From JAZSNL01 sp045536365 (lineage in GTDB: Bacteria; Bacillota_I; Bacilli_A; ML615J-28; CAG-313), in assembly GCA_045536365.1 (NCBI GenBank), contig JAZSNL010000020.1:1-64000 (forward strand): a DNA stretch of 64,000 nucleotides. Direction: 5' to 3'. This document shows, piece after piece, positions 7,551 through 15,664 of the stretch; positions within the stretch are counted from its first letter, which is position 1; each line of letters opens with the position of its first letter. The notes beneath the pieces were generated by a model. The model was not told the origin of the DNA and ran no database searches. It saw nothing but the letters and a program-made list of their open reading frames with translations. Both the position numbers and the translations under genes were made by a program.

Positions 7551-8462
7551 TTATTTGATTGGTGATTTCGCCATTGAATCAATATTTGTTCTTTCAATTT
7601 CTGGAGAATTAGTTAAATTTTCAAGTCTCTTTTCTAAATTGCATTTCCAATCTTTATATTCTTCTGGAAGATGATTTATTCTATATTTTGCGTTTGCAAT
7701 ATCTTTTGCTTTAACTGAATAATTTGATGGTACAAAAGCTAAAGTATTACCTGTTGTTCCAAATGTTGAATTTTTATCAATATAAAAATAAAATAGATTT
7801 TTGCAAATATACGCACTTTCGCCAATATATTTATCTTTTAATTTATTTAAATCTTTTAGACTATCATTTGATTGTACAAAAGTAACAAATTCATCATTAG
7901 CGAACTTTTCTCTTATTTCTAATAAAGATAAAGGTGTTTTCTTTTCATCTACAAATAAACCATCAGTAGTTGGATCTAACATAATCCATTTACTTAGCTT
8001 TCTATCATATATTTCAGTAACCACATGATTATCAAAGTCAAATGGCGAATAAGGCATTATACATACTCTTCTAGCATATATACCTAAAGCTAAACAACAC
8101 TCTTCTAAAATTTTAGCTTTATTCAAACAATTAATTCCTTGTTCAGGATTATTTAAACTATATTCAAGCAAATCTAGAGCGTTACAAGGAACATGATTAT
8201 CATACCAAGATGAATGAGTTAGTCTAGGCGCTAAATAATGTAATACTCTTTTTGCTTTTTTAAAGTCTGTTCCTTTACCTGCAATTTCTTCTAAATCATA
8301 TTTTTCTTTTAAAGTTATTAATTCAGGGCAATCAAAATTATAGACGATTTCATCATTGTTTCCTTCAGTAAATATTTGGTTGTTAAATAGAATTCCTGCA
8401 TATATTCCAAGTAATTGTTGTGATACTTCATTTTGGATTTGTTTTAATTCTTTTTTTGTCAT
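7551..8462 (-). CDS. Transglutaminase-like superfamily protein
   Basis: 303 residues with a papain-like transglutaminase core: Cys112 in INCLNKA, His146 in DNHVV and Asp163 in MLDPT make a plausible Cys-His-Asp triad. No signal peptide, so it is probably cytoplasmic. Members act as proteases, peptide N-glycanase-like enzymes or crosslinkers; the substrate is unknown. A short leader upstream (8480-8501) is a copy of the leader in front of the next gene upstream, so the gene looks as if it was joined behind a duplicated leader. Likely transcribed with the P-loop kinase gene. Confidence 0.75.
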   Translation of the reverse strand: MTKKELKQIQNEVSQQLLGIYAGILFNNQIFTEGNNDEIVYNFDCPELITLKEKYDLEEIAGKGTDFKKAKRVLHYLAPRLTHSSWYDNHVPCNALDLLEYSLNNPEQGINCLNKAKILEECCLALGIYARRVCIMPYSPFDFDNHVVTEIYDRKLSKWIMLDPTTDGLFVDEKKTPLSLLEIREKFANDEFVTFVQSNDSLKDLNKLKDKYIGESAYICKNLFYFYIDKNSTFGTTGNTLAFVPSNYSVKAKDIANAKYRINHLPEEYKDWKCNLEKRLENLTNSPEIERTNIDSMAKSPIK

Positions 8463-8479
8463 TTATATACCTCCATTTG

Positions 8480-8501
8480 CTCGATTAATTCTAATTTATC
8501 T
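8480..8501 (-). repeat. Duplicated 22-base leader segment
   Basis: The 22 bases upstream of the transglutaminase-like gene are identical to 9057-9078 upstream of the kinase gene, each ending just before a GGAGG ribosome binding site. The promoter part is not copied here. Confidence 0.75.
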
Positions 8502-8502
8502 A

Positions 8503-9039
8503 TTAAAGATTAAATGTTTCTTTTATCATTTTAGCCACGTCTTTAGCTTCTATATTTTCATTATTTATTCTTAAATAATTTTTAAAAGGAATTTCACCTT
8601 CATTACTAACAAGGCGATGTAAATCTTCTTTCAATACACGTTTATTAGATGCTTCTATATCACGTTTTGAAGCTTTATTAATTAATCTATTTTCTGTTTT
8701 ATTTCGTTCAAGACGAACTTCTTGTGAAGCTATTAATTCTATACAGTACACTTCATCAAATTTACTGACAAGATTTTCAACATATTCCCAATCTGACTCC
8801 ATATCAAATGCCCACATTAAAGTGTGAATCATTCCGTAGCAATCACTTTTAGTGAAGTCGTCAAATATAATTTCACGCAATTTAAGAATTGTATCACCTT
8901 TAAAATATCCAAAAATATCAATAACTGGTTCTATCATCATATGATTATGAAATAACCTTAAATCTGTTATCTTCATCAATTCTTGTCCTACTGTCATTTT
9001 CCCTACAGCGCCTGATCCTACAATTAATACTAATTTCAC
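8503..9039 (-). CDS. P-loop kinase-like ATP-binding protein
   Basis: 178 residues, AAA/shikimate-kinase-like fold with an unusual Walker A GSGAVGKMT (8-16) near the N terminus and a small-molecule kinase layout (LIRxxR-like region RLERNKTENR near 120). Substrate not identifiable; relatives are annotated only as ATP-binding or AAA proteins. Start is GTG at 9039 with GGAGG nine bases upstream. Driven by the extended -10 promoter of the repeat copy at 9057-9371; likely transcribed with the transglutaminase-like gene 40 bases downstream. Confidence 0.75.
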   Translation of the reverse strand: MKLVLIVGSGAVGKMTVGQELMKITDLRLFHNHMMIEPVIDIFGYFKGDTILKLREIIFDDFTKSDCYGMIHTLMWAFDMESDWEYVENLVSKFDEVYCIELIASQEVRLERNKTENRLINKASKRDIEASNKRVLKEDLHRLVSNEGEIPFKNYLRINNENIEAKDVAKMIKETFNL

Positions 9040-9056
9040 TTTAACTCCTCCATCTA

Positions 9057-9371
9057 CTCGATTAATTCTAATTTATCTTATAGTTATTATACCATAATTC
9101 CAAATATATTTCCAACATTATCTCTTATAGGTTCGAGTCCGTGGTCAGTCTCCAATAGTCGTAAATACAACTATTGTTGTATACAACTATTAGTCATTAA
9201 ATCTAAATGTTTCATAAATGTATAAAAAATAGACTATTTCACTATATTTCAAGCAAAATAATCTATATAATAAAAAATTAGCCTTCTATTCAGAAGACTA
9301 ATAGATTTCAAAAAATGTGTCATTACTACGAAATGTTTCATATACGAGTTTCACACTACAAAATGTTTCAC
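9057..9371 (-). repeat. Composite dispersed repeat, copy B (upstream of kinase gene)
   Basis: Fills most of the gene-free stretch 9040-9422. Read on the minus strand it holds, in order: two GAAACATTT-type direct repeats 30 bases apart (9356-9371, 9326-9341), a third degenerate copy, a hairpin with AGTCTTCTGAA, a degenerate inverted repeat, an AACTATTG hairpin, GGAGACTGACCAC, a GGACTCGAACC tRNA-T-arm-like motif, an extended -10 promoter and the gene leader. The 50 bases 9065-9114 are identical to 11051-11100. Confidence 0.8.
9086..9094 (-). promoter_or_regulatory. Extended -10 promoter of the kinase gene
   Basis: TGGTATAAT on the minus strand: TGn followed by a perfect TATAAT, with no clear -35. 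Part of the 50-base block shared with the DinB-like gene. Confidence 0.65.
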
Positions 9372-9422
9372 GATGCAACTTTTAGTAGTAATATAAAAAT
9401 CACTAATAATACAAAAAGATTC

Positions 9423-9758
9423 TTAACTTAAAATTTCCTTACAGTATGATTCTAATTCAGGAATACTTTCTATTGCTGTGCTCCATACAATCTCCAGATT
9501 AATAGTATCATATCCATGTACTATTCTATTTCTCATGCCTATAATTTGTTTCCATGGTATTTTATTATATTCTTTTATAAATTCAACAGATAAACCATTA
9601 GCTAGTTCACCGATTTGAAATAAATTAAAACATACTACTTCTTTAATGTCATCATTTAAAGAAAAATCATTTTCACTAATATTTGATACTTTTTCAATAA
9701 CTCGATTACACCTTTTAATAATTTGTAATAATATCCCTTTATCTTTAACCCCTAACAT
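9423..9758 (-). CDS. hepT: HepT-like HEPN toxin
   Basis: 111-residue HEPN protein (DUF86 family). The RNase motif Rx4-6H is present as RNRIVHGY near residue 80, the feature of HepT toxins that cleave RNA and are silenced by AMP-ylation from the partner MntA. The gene overlaps the mntA stop by 7 bases, the antitoxin-first order usual for this type VII system. Both are on the minus strand, with the dispersed repeat copy B directly after. Confidence 0.9.
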   Translation of the reverse strand: MLGVKDKGILLQIIKRCNRVIEKVSNISENDFSLNDDIKEVVCFNLFQIGELANGLSVEFIKEYNKIPWKQIIGMRNRIVHGYDTINLEIVWSTAIESIPELESYCKEILS

Positions 9759-10207
9759 AACTTAATCATATCCTCTATTATTTGCTTTTTAAAATATTCA
9801 TCAATATAAGATGAATCAAATATAATATCTACTTTTTTATTTAAAGCTTCTTCTAAATCATCTTCAAGTAGTCCTTGATCAATCAGCGTTTTAATATTTC
9901 CTTTATCACAATAAATATCAATGTCACTTGATTCTTTTGCTTCTCCTCTAGCGTATGATCCGAAAAGATAAATTTCAGTTATTCCATATTTATTAAGGAT
10001 TGGTTTAATTATGTTCTTTATTTCTTTAATTGTATAAATGGAATTATTTATATCGGTATTAATTAAAGATACAATATAACTATTTCTATTTTCAATATTA
10101 TCTAAATGATTAATAATATTAATGTCTGATTTTTTAACTCTAAATTGGTACATTTTATAATTATTTTTATTAAAGTTTGAAATGTATTCAGTTTGATTAA
10201 ATGCCAT
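9752..10207 (-). CDS. mntA: MntA-like minimal nucleotidyltransferase antitoxin with N-terminal extension
   Basis: Nucleotidyltransferase of the MNT family: GSYARGEAKESSDIDI (about residues 84-99) is the G-S-x10-D-x-D catalytic motif. Known MntA proteins AMP-ylate the HepT toxin. In front of the MNT domain is an extra 60-70 residue segment with a beta strand FRVKKSD and two helices ending NRNSYIVSLINTDI, which resembles a ribbon-helix-helix DNA-binding unit and may give autoregulation. Start at 10207 is set by AAGGAGTGAT upstream; a longer in-frame start at 10228 would overlap that site. Confidence 0.88.
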   Translation of the reverse strand: MAFNQTEYISNFNKNNYKMYQFRVKKSDINIINHLDNIENRNSYIVSLINTDINNSIYTIKEIKNIIKPILNKYGITEIYLFGSYARGEAKESSDIDIYCDKGNIKTLIDQGLLEDDLEEALNKKVDIIFDSSYIDEYFKKQIIEDMIKLC

Positions 10208-10302
10208 AATATCACTCCTTCTATACATATGATATCATATGCTTTTAAATTTGTCAAGCAGTTAGTATATTAATATTATATGTACAAATTATATATTTTA
10301 TA

Positions 10303-10328
10303 ATAAAAGACCAGAATATAATCTGGTC
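10303..10328 (-). terminator. Terminator after the DinB-like gene
   Basis: GACCAGA and TCTGGTC form the stem; on the minus strand TTTTATTA follows. The same stem, with the same ACAGTAAGTA before it, occurs at about 21297-21332. Confidence 0.8.
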
Positions 10329-10385
10329 GTACTTACTGTATCATTATATCTCGAGTATAAATTTTTTTGATCAATAAATAGGAAT

Positions 10386-11036
10386 TTATCTAACTAATCT
10401 ATTTCTAATTCTAAGAGAAGCTTCCAAATGCATAATCCAATGGCGTGAAAAAGGCATTCCTAATAATCCTTTGATATCTTTTCCACACCAATAATCAATT
10501 AACCATATTTCACTTTCTGCAACTGTCTTAGTGTTTCGAATTCTTTCCTTATCAATTTCAAAATAAACTATTTTCAAATCATCATACTCGATTGACAATA
10601 ACCAATCATTAGATTCTTCGAATACACTTTTAGCATATTCCCATAGTTCCTCTATTACTAGGGTTTTAGAAAAATCAGATATACTTCCACCTTTTAATTC
10701 ATTTCCCGTTGTAATAATAGATGAATTCATCTTATATTGATAATCATCTCGAATAAAAATTTGTTGTCTATTATTTATCAATGTATTTAATACAATATCT
10801 TCAATTCTAAACACGTGAAAAATAGAATATGCGATCGTTTTAGATTCGTATCCATCTCTATTAAAAAATGGTTGATTTGAATAATCTTCAATAGATAAAT
10901 CACTCATAGCTTTTTTCCATTCATTAAAAAGAAAACTTCTAAGTGCAATAAGTTTATCAATTCCATCTTTAAATGATGTTTTTTTATTCAATAAAATCTT
11001 AACTTCTTTATTTAATTCTGACCACTCTTTGTTCAT
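10386..11036 (-). CDS. DinB-like superfamily protein
   Basis: 216-residue predicted four-helix bundle of the DinB/YfiT type. Possible metal-ligand His residues occur in IFHVFRIEDIVLN (about residue 75) and RHWIMHLEASLRIRN at the C terminus. Members include bacillithiol/mycothiol-dependent transferases and many uncharacterised proteins; no pathway can be assigned. The ATG at 11036 is preferred over an in-frame GTG six bases earlier because AGGTG lies 7 bases before it. The gene follows the promoter of repeat copy A. Confidence 0.75.
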   Translation of the reverse strand: MNKEWSELNKEVKILLNKKTSFKDGIDKLIALRSFLFNEWKKAMSDLSIEDYSNQPFFNRDGYESKTIAYSIFHVFRIEDIVLNTLINNRQQIFIRDDYQYKMNSSIITTGNELKGGSISDFSKTLVIEELWEYAKSVFEESNDWLLSIEYDDLKIVYFEIDKERIRNTKTVAESEIWLIDYWCGKDIKGLLGMPFSRHWIMHLEASLRIRNRLVR

Positions 11037-11071
11037 AAACACACCTACAAATTCTAATTTATCTTATAGTT

Positions 11072-11080
11072 ATTATACCA
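11072..11080 (-). promoter_or_regulatory. Extended -10 promoter of the DinB-like gene
   Basis: TGGTATAAT on the minus strand, identical in sequence and context to that of the kinase gene. Confidence 0.65.
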
Positions 11081-11158
11081 TAATTCCAAATATATTTCCA
11101 CCAGTATCTCTTATAGGTTCGAGTCCCATCAAAAACAAACATTCGAATCCCGTAAGTT

Positions 11159-11186
11159 AATGGTTCGAGTCCGTTGTCAGTCTCCA
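11159..11186 (+). other. tRNA 3'-end-like fragment inside repeat copy A
   Basis: AATGG-TTCGAGT-CCGTT forms a perfect five-base T-stem and seven-base T-loop, followed by seven acceptor-like bases GTCAGTC, one base and CCA, the exact spacing of a tRNA 3' end. No 5' half is present, so it is a fragment or mimic, not a tRNA gene. Confidence 0.5.
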
Positions 11187-11415
11187 ATAGTTGTATTTAC
11201 AACTATTAGTGTTTAAATCTAAATGTTTCATAAATGTATAAAAAAATAGGATATTTTAACCTAAAATGATTAAAATAACCTATAAAAATAAAAAACAGAT
11301 CCTCTTTTCAGAAGACCTATAGATTTCAGAAAATGCCTTACTGCTACGATATCTATCTTTTATAATGATGTATGGGACTATAAGTCTTTTTTTCTATTAT
11401 CTCTTATTTACTCAA

Positions 11416-11450
11416 AGAAAAAAGGTAGCAACCATATTTGGTTAACTACC
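11416..11450 (-). terminator. Terminator of the subtilase gene
   Basis: GGTAGTTAACCAAATATGGT and the matching arm ending GCTACC form a stem followed by TTTTTTC on the minus strand, right after the subtilase stop. Confidence 0.85.
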
Positions 11451-11458
11451 TTATTTGC

Positions 11459-14400
11459 TTATTCAATTGTTAATGTTATATATAATCTTACTCTTGAATT
11501 TAAATTATATGTACCTTCTATTAGCACAGTACATGTACCTGTTGAAGATATTTGTCCCCAATAATTCATTGTAACTGTTTCTTCACTATTATTAATTATA
11601 TTCCATGAGTAATATTGAATCATTGGATATGGACAATTAATATTAGTTAATTCTAACTGATATGTTCCATTTTCTGCTACATATGAATAAGACATATTAA
11701 GTTCTATTTCAATTAAATCTTCTTTATCATCATTTAAAACTGTAAATGTTCTATAATAAACAATTTTAGGATCATCTTTAAGAACAGCATAAATCGTTAC
11801 TTCAGTATTTTCGGTTACAGGCATAGCAAGTACTGTACCATAATTTGTTACTGTTGCAACAGCTTCATTACTTGAATACCAATCATAATCAAGTCTTGAC
11901 ATAGGGTCTCTTAGTCTATCTTCAACCATTAAATAAATATTTCTAGTAAATCCTTCAGTGATATAATATTCATCACATTCTCCTTCGTTAAATAAAACTT
12001 CAGTTCCTAAGTCATATCCTGTAGAATCTGGATCAGCAACTAAAATACCTTCCATATTCATATTATAATCAACCATTCTTCTTAAAGCAAATTTTATATT
12101 TACATTATCTTCATTATTTTTATAACCAAAATAGTATGTTCCGGCATCTAAAACTAAAGTATATAGTGGTGCTATATCAATAGGAGTAATTTCACCAATA
12201 AATGTTTCTACTAAATTATATTTTCTCGTTACATCGTCATATATTCTTGAATATACATATACAGGTATAGAATTAGTGATTGTTCCATTAGTAATTATAT
12301 CTAATTGTATTTCAGATTTTTGTTTAATAGTAACTTCTTCGTAATGATACAATGTATTTTTATTTTCAAATAAGATATTAAAACTTACACTAGTTAATCC
12401 ATTAATATAATCTATATTATTTTTTTCTATACTATCTACACTAATAAATAAACTTGAATAGTTAGCTTCATTTAAATTAATATTTAAATAATATGCACCA
12501 TTAGAAGGTAAATAAACAAGTATCTCGTCTTCATCAAAATATAATTTTTCAACTTCAATGCTTCTTGTAGAATCAGTATATAAAGTCAAAGAGTTTAATG
12601 GGTATGTTATAAAAGTTTCATCAATAATAGCACCATATAATTTAAATCTATAAATTCCTGGCCCTTGATTATTAGTATAAACATATTCAGAAATGTTATT
12701 ATAAGTGTTTAATAATACATCATTATCTCCAACTCCTATATAAGTTGTTGTTCTTGAAACAATCTGAGTATTAATTGTTCCAGTACTATCTTCATTAACA
12801 TACTTAGTTCTTAAATAATATGTTCCTGTACTTAAGTTCTCAATAAAATGCACTTTATTACTTGTTGAGTCTAAATCATTAAATGGGATTTTAGTAAAAT
12901 CTTCATCATATAAAGTCACTTCTATTCCACTTGTTGATGATGAAATAAATTCATAATTTTTAGAATATGTTACATTTAACTTATAGAATCCATTTAATTC
13001 ATCAAAATATGATACATCACTAGCTATTGTTTTATTTGTATTTATCGTACTACTATAATTACCTAAAGTATATGCCGTGTTCGAGAAATGTTCCAACACA
13101 TATTTTACAGCATTATAAGCATTTAGTCTGCCATCTGTAATACACAAATTATTTAATGGATTAGTTCCACTATTATTTGGTATAGTAACACTATTAAGTA
13201 TTGCCTCTCTTAACTGATTATTTGTTAAATTTTCATTTATTGATAATAATAACGCAGCTACTCCTGTAACATGTGGTGCAGCCATTGAAGTTCCTGACTT
13301 ATAATCATACAAACTACCAGTAATGGTACTATATATATCCCCACCTGGTGCAAATAAATGAACCGAATTCTCCCCAAAATTAGAAAACCTACTTTTTTCT
13401 CCATTCTCGTCAATAGAACCTACAGAAATTATATTGGTAACTTCAGGATATAATCTTGAATCAGCATATCCTGCAGGATATTGCAACCACTTATGTGTAT
13501 CTACATCATTATTTACATTAGTATTTCCAGCAGAACATACAAATAAACCATTTGCTAAGCCAAAGTTTTGAATTGCAGTAACATGATTAATAACTGCTGG
13601 TGCAAATTTTCCGTTATATATAAACTTAAAACTTGCATTAATTATTCTAATGTTATTATTAATTGCCCAAGTTAAACTTTGAGCAAACTCAACACACTCA
13701 ATGGTTGTCATAGGACCATAATCTAATAACGCTATTTCAACTTGTGCAATACCAGAAATTCCAATTTCATTATTTCCAATGGCACCTATTATTCCCGCTA
13801 CATGAGTACCATGAAGATCTACTCCTGTTCTATTTCCAGTAATGATTCTTAAATCTGGATGATTTGCTTGAACTCCTGATTCAAAAATCCCTACACGAAT
13901 TCTTTGTTCAACTGAACCATCACCTATCAAACTCCAAGCGTTTTCAATTTGTATACCATTTTCTCCATTTAAACCCCATTGTCTTCCATATTCAGCATCA
14001 TTTAAATATAATTCTTCATCTTCATAATCAATAGAAAACATATACTGCGGTTCTGCAGCTATAATATATTCCTTATTTTCTAGTTCTTCAATTACCGTAA
14101 TAACATCTTCTTTATTATCATTCATTAATTCTATTAAAAAAATTTGTCTATATTCATCAGGGTTTGAAATCATGTTTGGATTATCCAAATACGTTAGATC
14201 ATATATATCATTAATTACAATTTTATCTGAATAATCTTCAAATGGAATATTTAGCTCATTTATTGTATTTAATGTTATAATTTTGTCAGTTTCAAAATCA
14301 TTATAATTTATTTCTTTATTAATATCACTATATTCTTTAGTTAACGTAACTATTACTTTACTTTCATCAAAATCATCATCAACTGTTGTTTCATATTTAT

Positions 14401-14542
14401 CAATTAATGATAATTCATCTACATTTATTTCTAAATTTGTTTCACTAGCAAATACTAATGTACCAGCATTGCAAATAAAAATCAGAAAAAATAGTAACAA
14501 TGTTGAAGCCAAAGTTATTCGTTTTACTATCTTATTAATCAT
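11459..14542 (-). CDS. Secreted subtilisin-like (S8) protease homolog with catalytic Asp replaced by Glu
   Basis: 1027 residues. An N-terminal signal peptide (1-33, ending near VFAS) and a propeptide-like region to about 190 precede a subtilase domain (about 190-470): His244 in DLHGTHVAG, oxyanion Asn340 in SAGN and Ser419 in GTSMAAP are in place, but the segment that should carry the catalytic Asp (D-S/T-G) reads FESG with Glu221. After it come about 550 residues of beta-rich repeats, with an Ig-like BIG2-type domain near 880-960 (YDWYSSNEAVATVTNYG). No LPxTG anchor is seen. It follows the lipoprotein gene by 9 bases and shares its leader. Function as an active protease is uncertain. Confidence 0.85.
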   Translation of the reverse strand: MINKIVKRITLASTLLLFFLIFICNAGTLVFASETNLEINVDELSLIDKYETTVDDDFDESKVIVTLTKEYSDINKEINYNDFETDKIITLNTINELNIPFEDYSDKIVINDIYDLTYLDNPNMISNPDEYRQIFLIELMNDNKEDVITVIEELENKEYIIAAEPQYMFSIDYEDEELYLNDAEYGRQWGLNGENGIQIENAWSLIGDGSVEQRIRVGIFESGVQANHPDLRIITGNRTGVDLHGTHVAGIIGAIGNNEIGISGIAQVEIALLDYGPMTTIECVEFAQSLTWAINNNIRIINASFKFIYNGKFAPAVINHVTAIQNFGLANGLFVCSAGNTNVNNDVDTHKWLQYPAGYADSRLYPEVTNIISVGSIDENGEKSRFSNFGENSVHLFAPGGDIYSTITGSLYDYKSGTSMAAPHVTGVAALLLSINENLTNNQLREAILNSVTIPNNSGTNPLNNLCITDGRLNAYNAVKYVLEHFSNTAYTLGNYSSTINTNKTIASDVSYFDELNGFYKLNVTYSKNYEFISSSTSGIEVTLYDEDFTKIPFNDLDSTSNKVHFIENLSTGTYYLRTKYVNEDSTGTINTQIVSRTTTYIGVGDNDVLLNTYNNISEYVYTNNQGPGIYRFKLYGAIIDETFITYPLNSLTLYTDSTRSIEVEKLYFDEDEILVYLPSNGAYYLNINLNEANYSSLFISVDSIEKNNIDYINGLTSVSFNILFENKNTLYHYEEVTIKQKSEIQLDIITNGTITNSIPVYVYSRIYDDVTRKYNLVETFIGEITPIDIAPLYTLVLDAGTYYFGYKNNEDNVNIKFALRRMVDYNMNMEGILVADPDSTGYDLGTEVLFNEGECDEYYITEGFTRNIYLMVEDRLRDPMSRLDYDWYSSNEAVATVTNYGTVLAMPVTENTEVTIYAVLKDDPKIVYYRTFTVLNDDKEDLIEIELNMSYSYVAENGTYQLELTNINCPYPMIQYYSWNIINNSEETVTMNYWGQISSTGTCTVLIEGTYNLNSRVRLYITLTIE

Positions 14543-14551
14543 TCTAACCTC

Positions 14552-15145
14552 CTATTTTTCCCATTGTTCATGAATATCTCTTATTAAATTAATATCTTCA
14601 ATATTTAAAATTTCTTTTTTTATTATATTCTCTACATCATACAAATTATCAAAAGAATAAAACAAATGTTCATGCCATACTAGTATTGTAAATTCTGAAG
14701 GATAATAGAAATTAATACCTCCCACATCTATATTTGTTACAACATCGGATGGTAATAAAATAAACATTACAACAGCTTTATTATAAATGCCATAGCATCT
14801 AGCATTTGGATTAATCTCATATCCATACTTTTCTTTATTTTCATAATTATTAAAATCTTCTTTAATTATATCTTCAGTTTCTTTCGTAAGTATAACCTTA
14901 TCAATTTGTTCTTTAACTTTATTTATTATTTCATTTTTTTCTTCTTTTACATTTTCCATTTTATCTACCGAATCAATTATATTAGTTACATATTTCATAT
15001 CATTTTTAATTATCTCCGATTTAGGTAAATTATTAACATATTGTGTCAATTCAATTTTAATAATATCTTTATCTTCTTTTTCACCGCACCCCACTAAACA
15101 CATTATAAACATTAAACTCATAAAAACTACAAATAATTTTTTCAT
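14552..15145 (-). CDS. Exported lipoprotein, unknown
   Basis: 197 residues: signal peptide with lipobox LVGC (Cys20), then a Lys/Glu-rich, largely helical first half and a more hydrophobic second half containing ARCYGIYNKAVVMFILLPSD. I do not recognise the family. Its ATG overlaps the TGA of a 31-codon upstream ORF (ATGA), and AAGGAGTGATGG lies upstream. Probably co-transcribed with the subtilase gene, so it may be a chaperone, inhibitor or surface partner of it; that is inference from position only. Confidence 0.7.
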   Translation of the reverse strand: MKKLFVVFMSLMFIMCLVGCGEKEDKDIIKIELTQYVNNLPKSEIIKNDMKYVTNIIDSVDKMENVKEEKNEIINKVKEQIDKVILTKETEDIIKEDFNNYENKEKYGYEINPNARCYGIYNKAVVMFILLPSDVVTNIDVGGINFYYPSEFTILVWHEHLFYSFDNLYDVENIIKKEILNIEDINLIRDIHEQWEK

Positions 15146-15237
15146 TTCCCATCACTCCTTTCAATCATATTAACATTATTATTTAATAATTCATTTTCAA
15201 ATATAATCACCATATTCATTAAATAAATTTTAATCAT
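15142..15237 (-). CDS. Small leader ORF (31 aa) coupled to the lipoprotein gene
   Basis: ATG at 15237 with GGAGGTG eight bases upstream opens a 31-codon frame starting M-I-K-I-Y-L-M-N-M and ending in a TGA that overlaps the lipoprotein start codon. The good ribosome binding site and the ATGA overlap suggest real translation and coupling. No known family; it could be a leader peptide or a small membrane-interacting peptide (hydrophobic middle). Confidence 0.5.
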   Translation of the reverse strand: MIKIYLMNMVIIFENELLNNNVNMIERSDGK

Positions 15238-15278
15238 GTATAACACCTCCTATTATTTATATTATATGTTATAAACGC

Positions 15279-15386
15279 AAAAAACTCTCTTATTTCTAAG
15301 AGAGTCTAGCAATTTCTTTCCTTATTTAATTCTAAAGACTTTAAGGTAATTATTACAACTATCTTAGAGTATGAGTTTTTTCCCAC
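15279..15386 (-). ncRNA. Leader RNA with attenuator hairpin upstream of lipoprotein-subtilase operon
   Basis: From the predicted start point near 15386 to the terminator is about 108 bases with no ORF. The 3' end is a nine-base stem ACTCTCTTA/TAAGAGAGT, GAAA loop and T-run: a full intrinsic terminator placed before the operon. An upstream segment TCTAAGA (15362-15368 on the minus strand) is complementary to TCTTAGA in the terminator 5' arm and loop, so an alternative antiterminator fold is possible. It is either a regulated leader or a short independent RNA. No known riboswitch motif recognised. Confidence 0.5.
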
Positions 15387-15392
15387 ACATAT

Positions 15393-15421
15393 ATCATACC
15401 AAATATTACCTGTGATGTCAA
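15393..15421 (-). promoter_or_regulatory. Consensus sigma-A promoter of the lipoprotein-subtilase leader
   Basis: On the minus strand TTGACA (15416-15421), 17-base spacer, TATGAT (15393-15398). One of the best promoters in the window. Beyond it, 15422-15586 contains no gene I can support. Confidence 0.75.
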
Positions 15422-15586
15422 ATTATATAAATGTATGCTATAGTTTAAATCCCATTAGTTGCGAAAATCTAATAATTTCATTAGAAAATAAAAAAATGCA
15501 CCTAAATAGATGCATAATTCCATGATTTTGATGATAAAATCGTTATATTTTCACTATAAATCTGATGACTTATAGACACATTCTAA

Positions 15587-15663
15587 TGGGGCGAATGATG
15601 GGATTCGAACCCACGCGTGACGGAGCCACAATCCGCTGTGTTAACCACTTCACCACATTCGCC
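15587..15663 (-). tRNA. tRNA-His (anticodon GTG)
   Basis: Minus-strand cloverleaf with the extra G-1 opposite C73 typical of tRNA-His, anticodon loop TTGTGGC, T-loop TTCGAAT and encoded CCA. One base separates it from tRNA-Trp upstream. Confidence 0.93.
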
Positions 15664-15664
15664 A

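Larger units (their letters stand above)
11051..11348 (-). repeat. Composite dispersed repeat, copy A (upstream of DinB-like gene)
   Basis: Occupies most of 11037-11458. On the minus strand: TTTTCTGAAATC, terminator hairpin AGGTCTTCTGAAAAGAGGATC, an inverted repeat (AGGTTATTTTAATC/GGTTAAAATATCC), an AATAGTTGT/ACAACTATT hairpin, GGAGACTGAC, two GGACTCGAACC-type T-arm motifs about 45 bases apart, then the extended -10 promoter and leader. The first 50 bases, 11051-11100, are identical to copy B. Copy B lacks the segment between the two T-arm motifs. Confidence 0.8.

Noticed and set aside
9120..9160. A complete tRNA gene at the T-arm motifs
   Set aside because: No acceptor 5' strand, D-arm or anticodon arm can be folded; only the 3' end is present.
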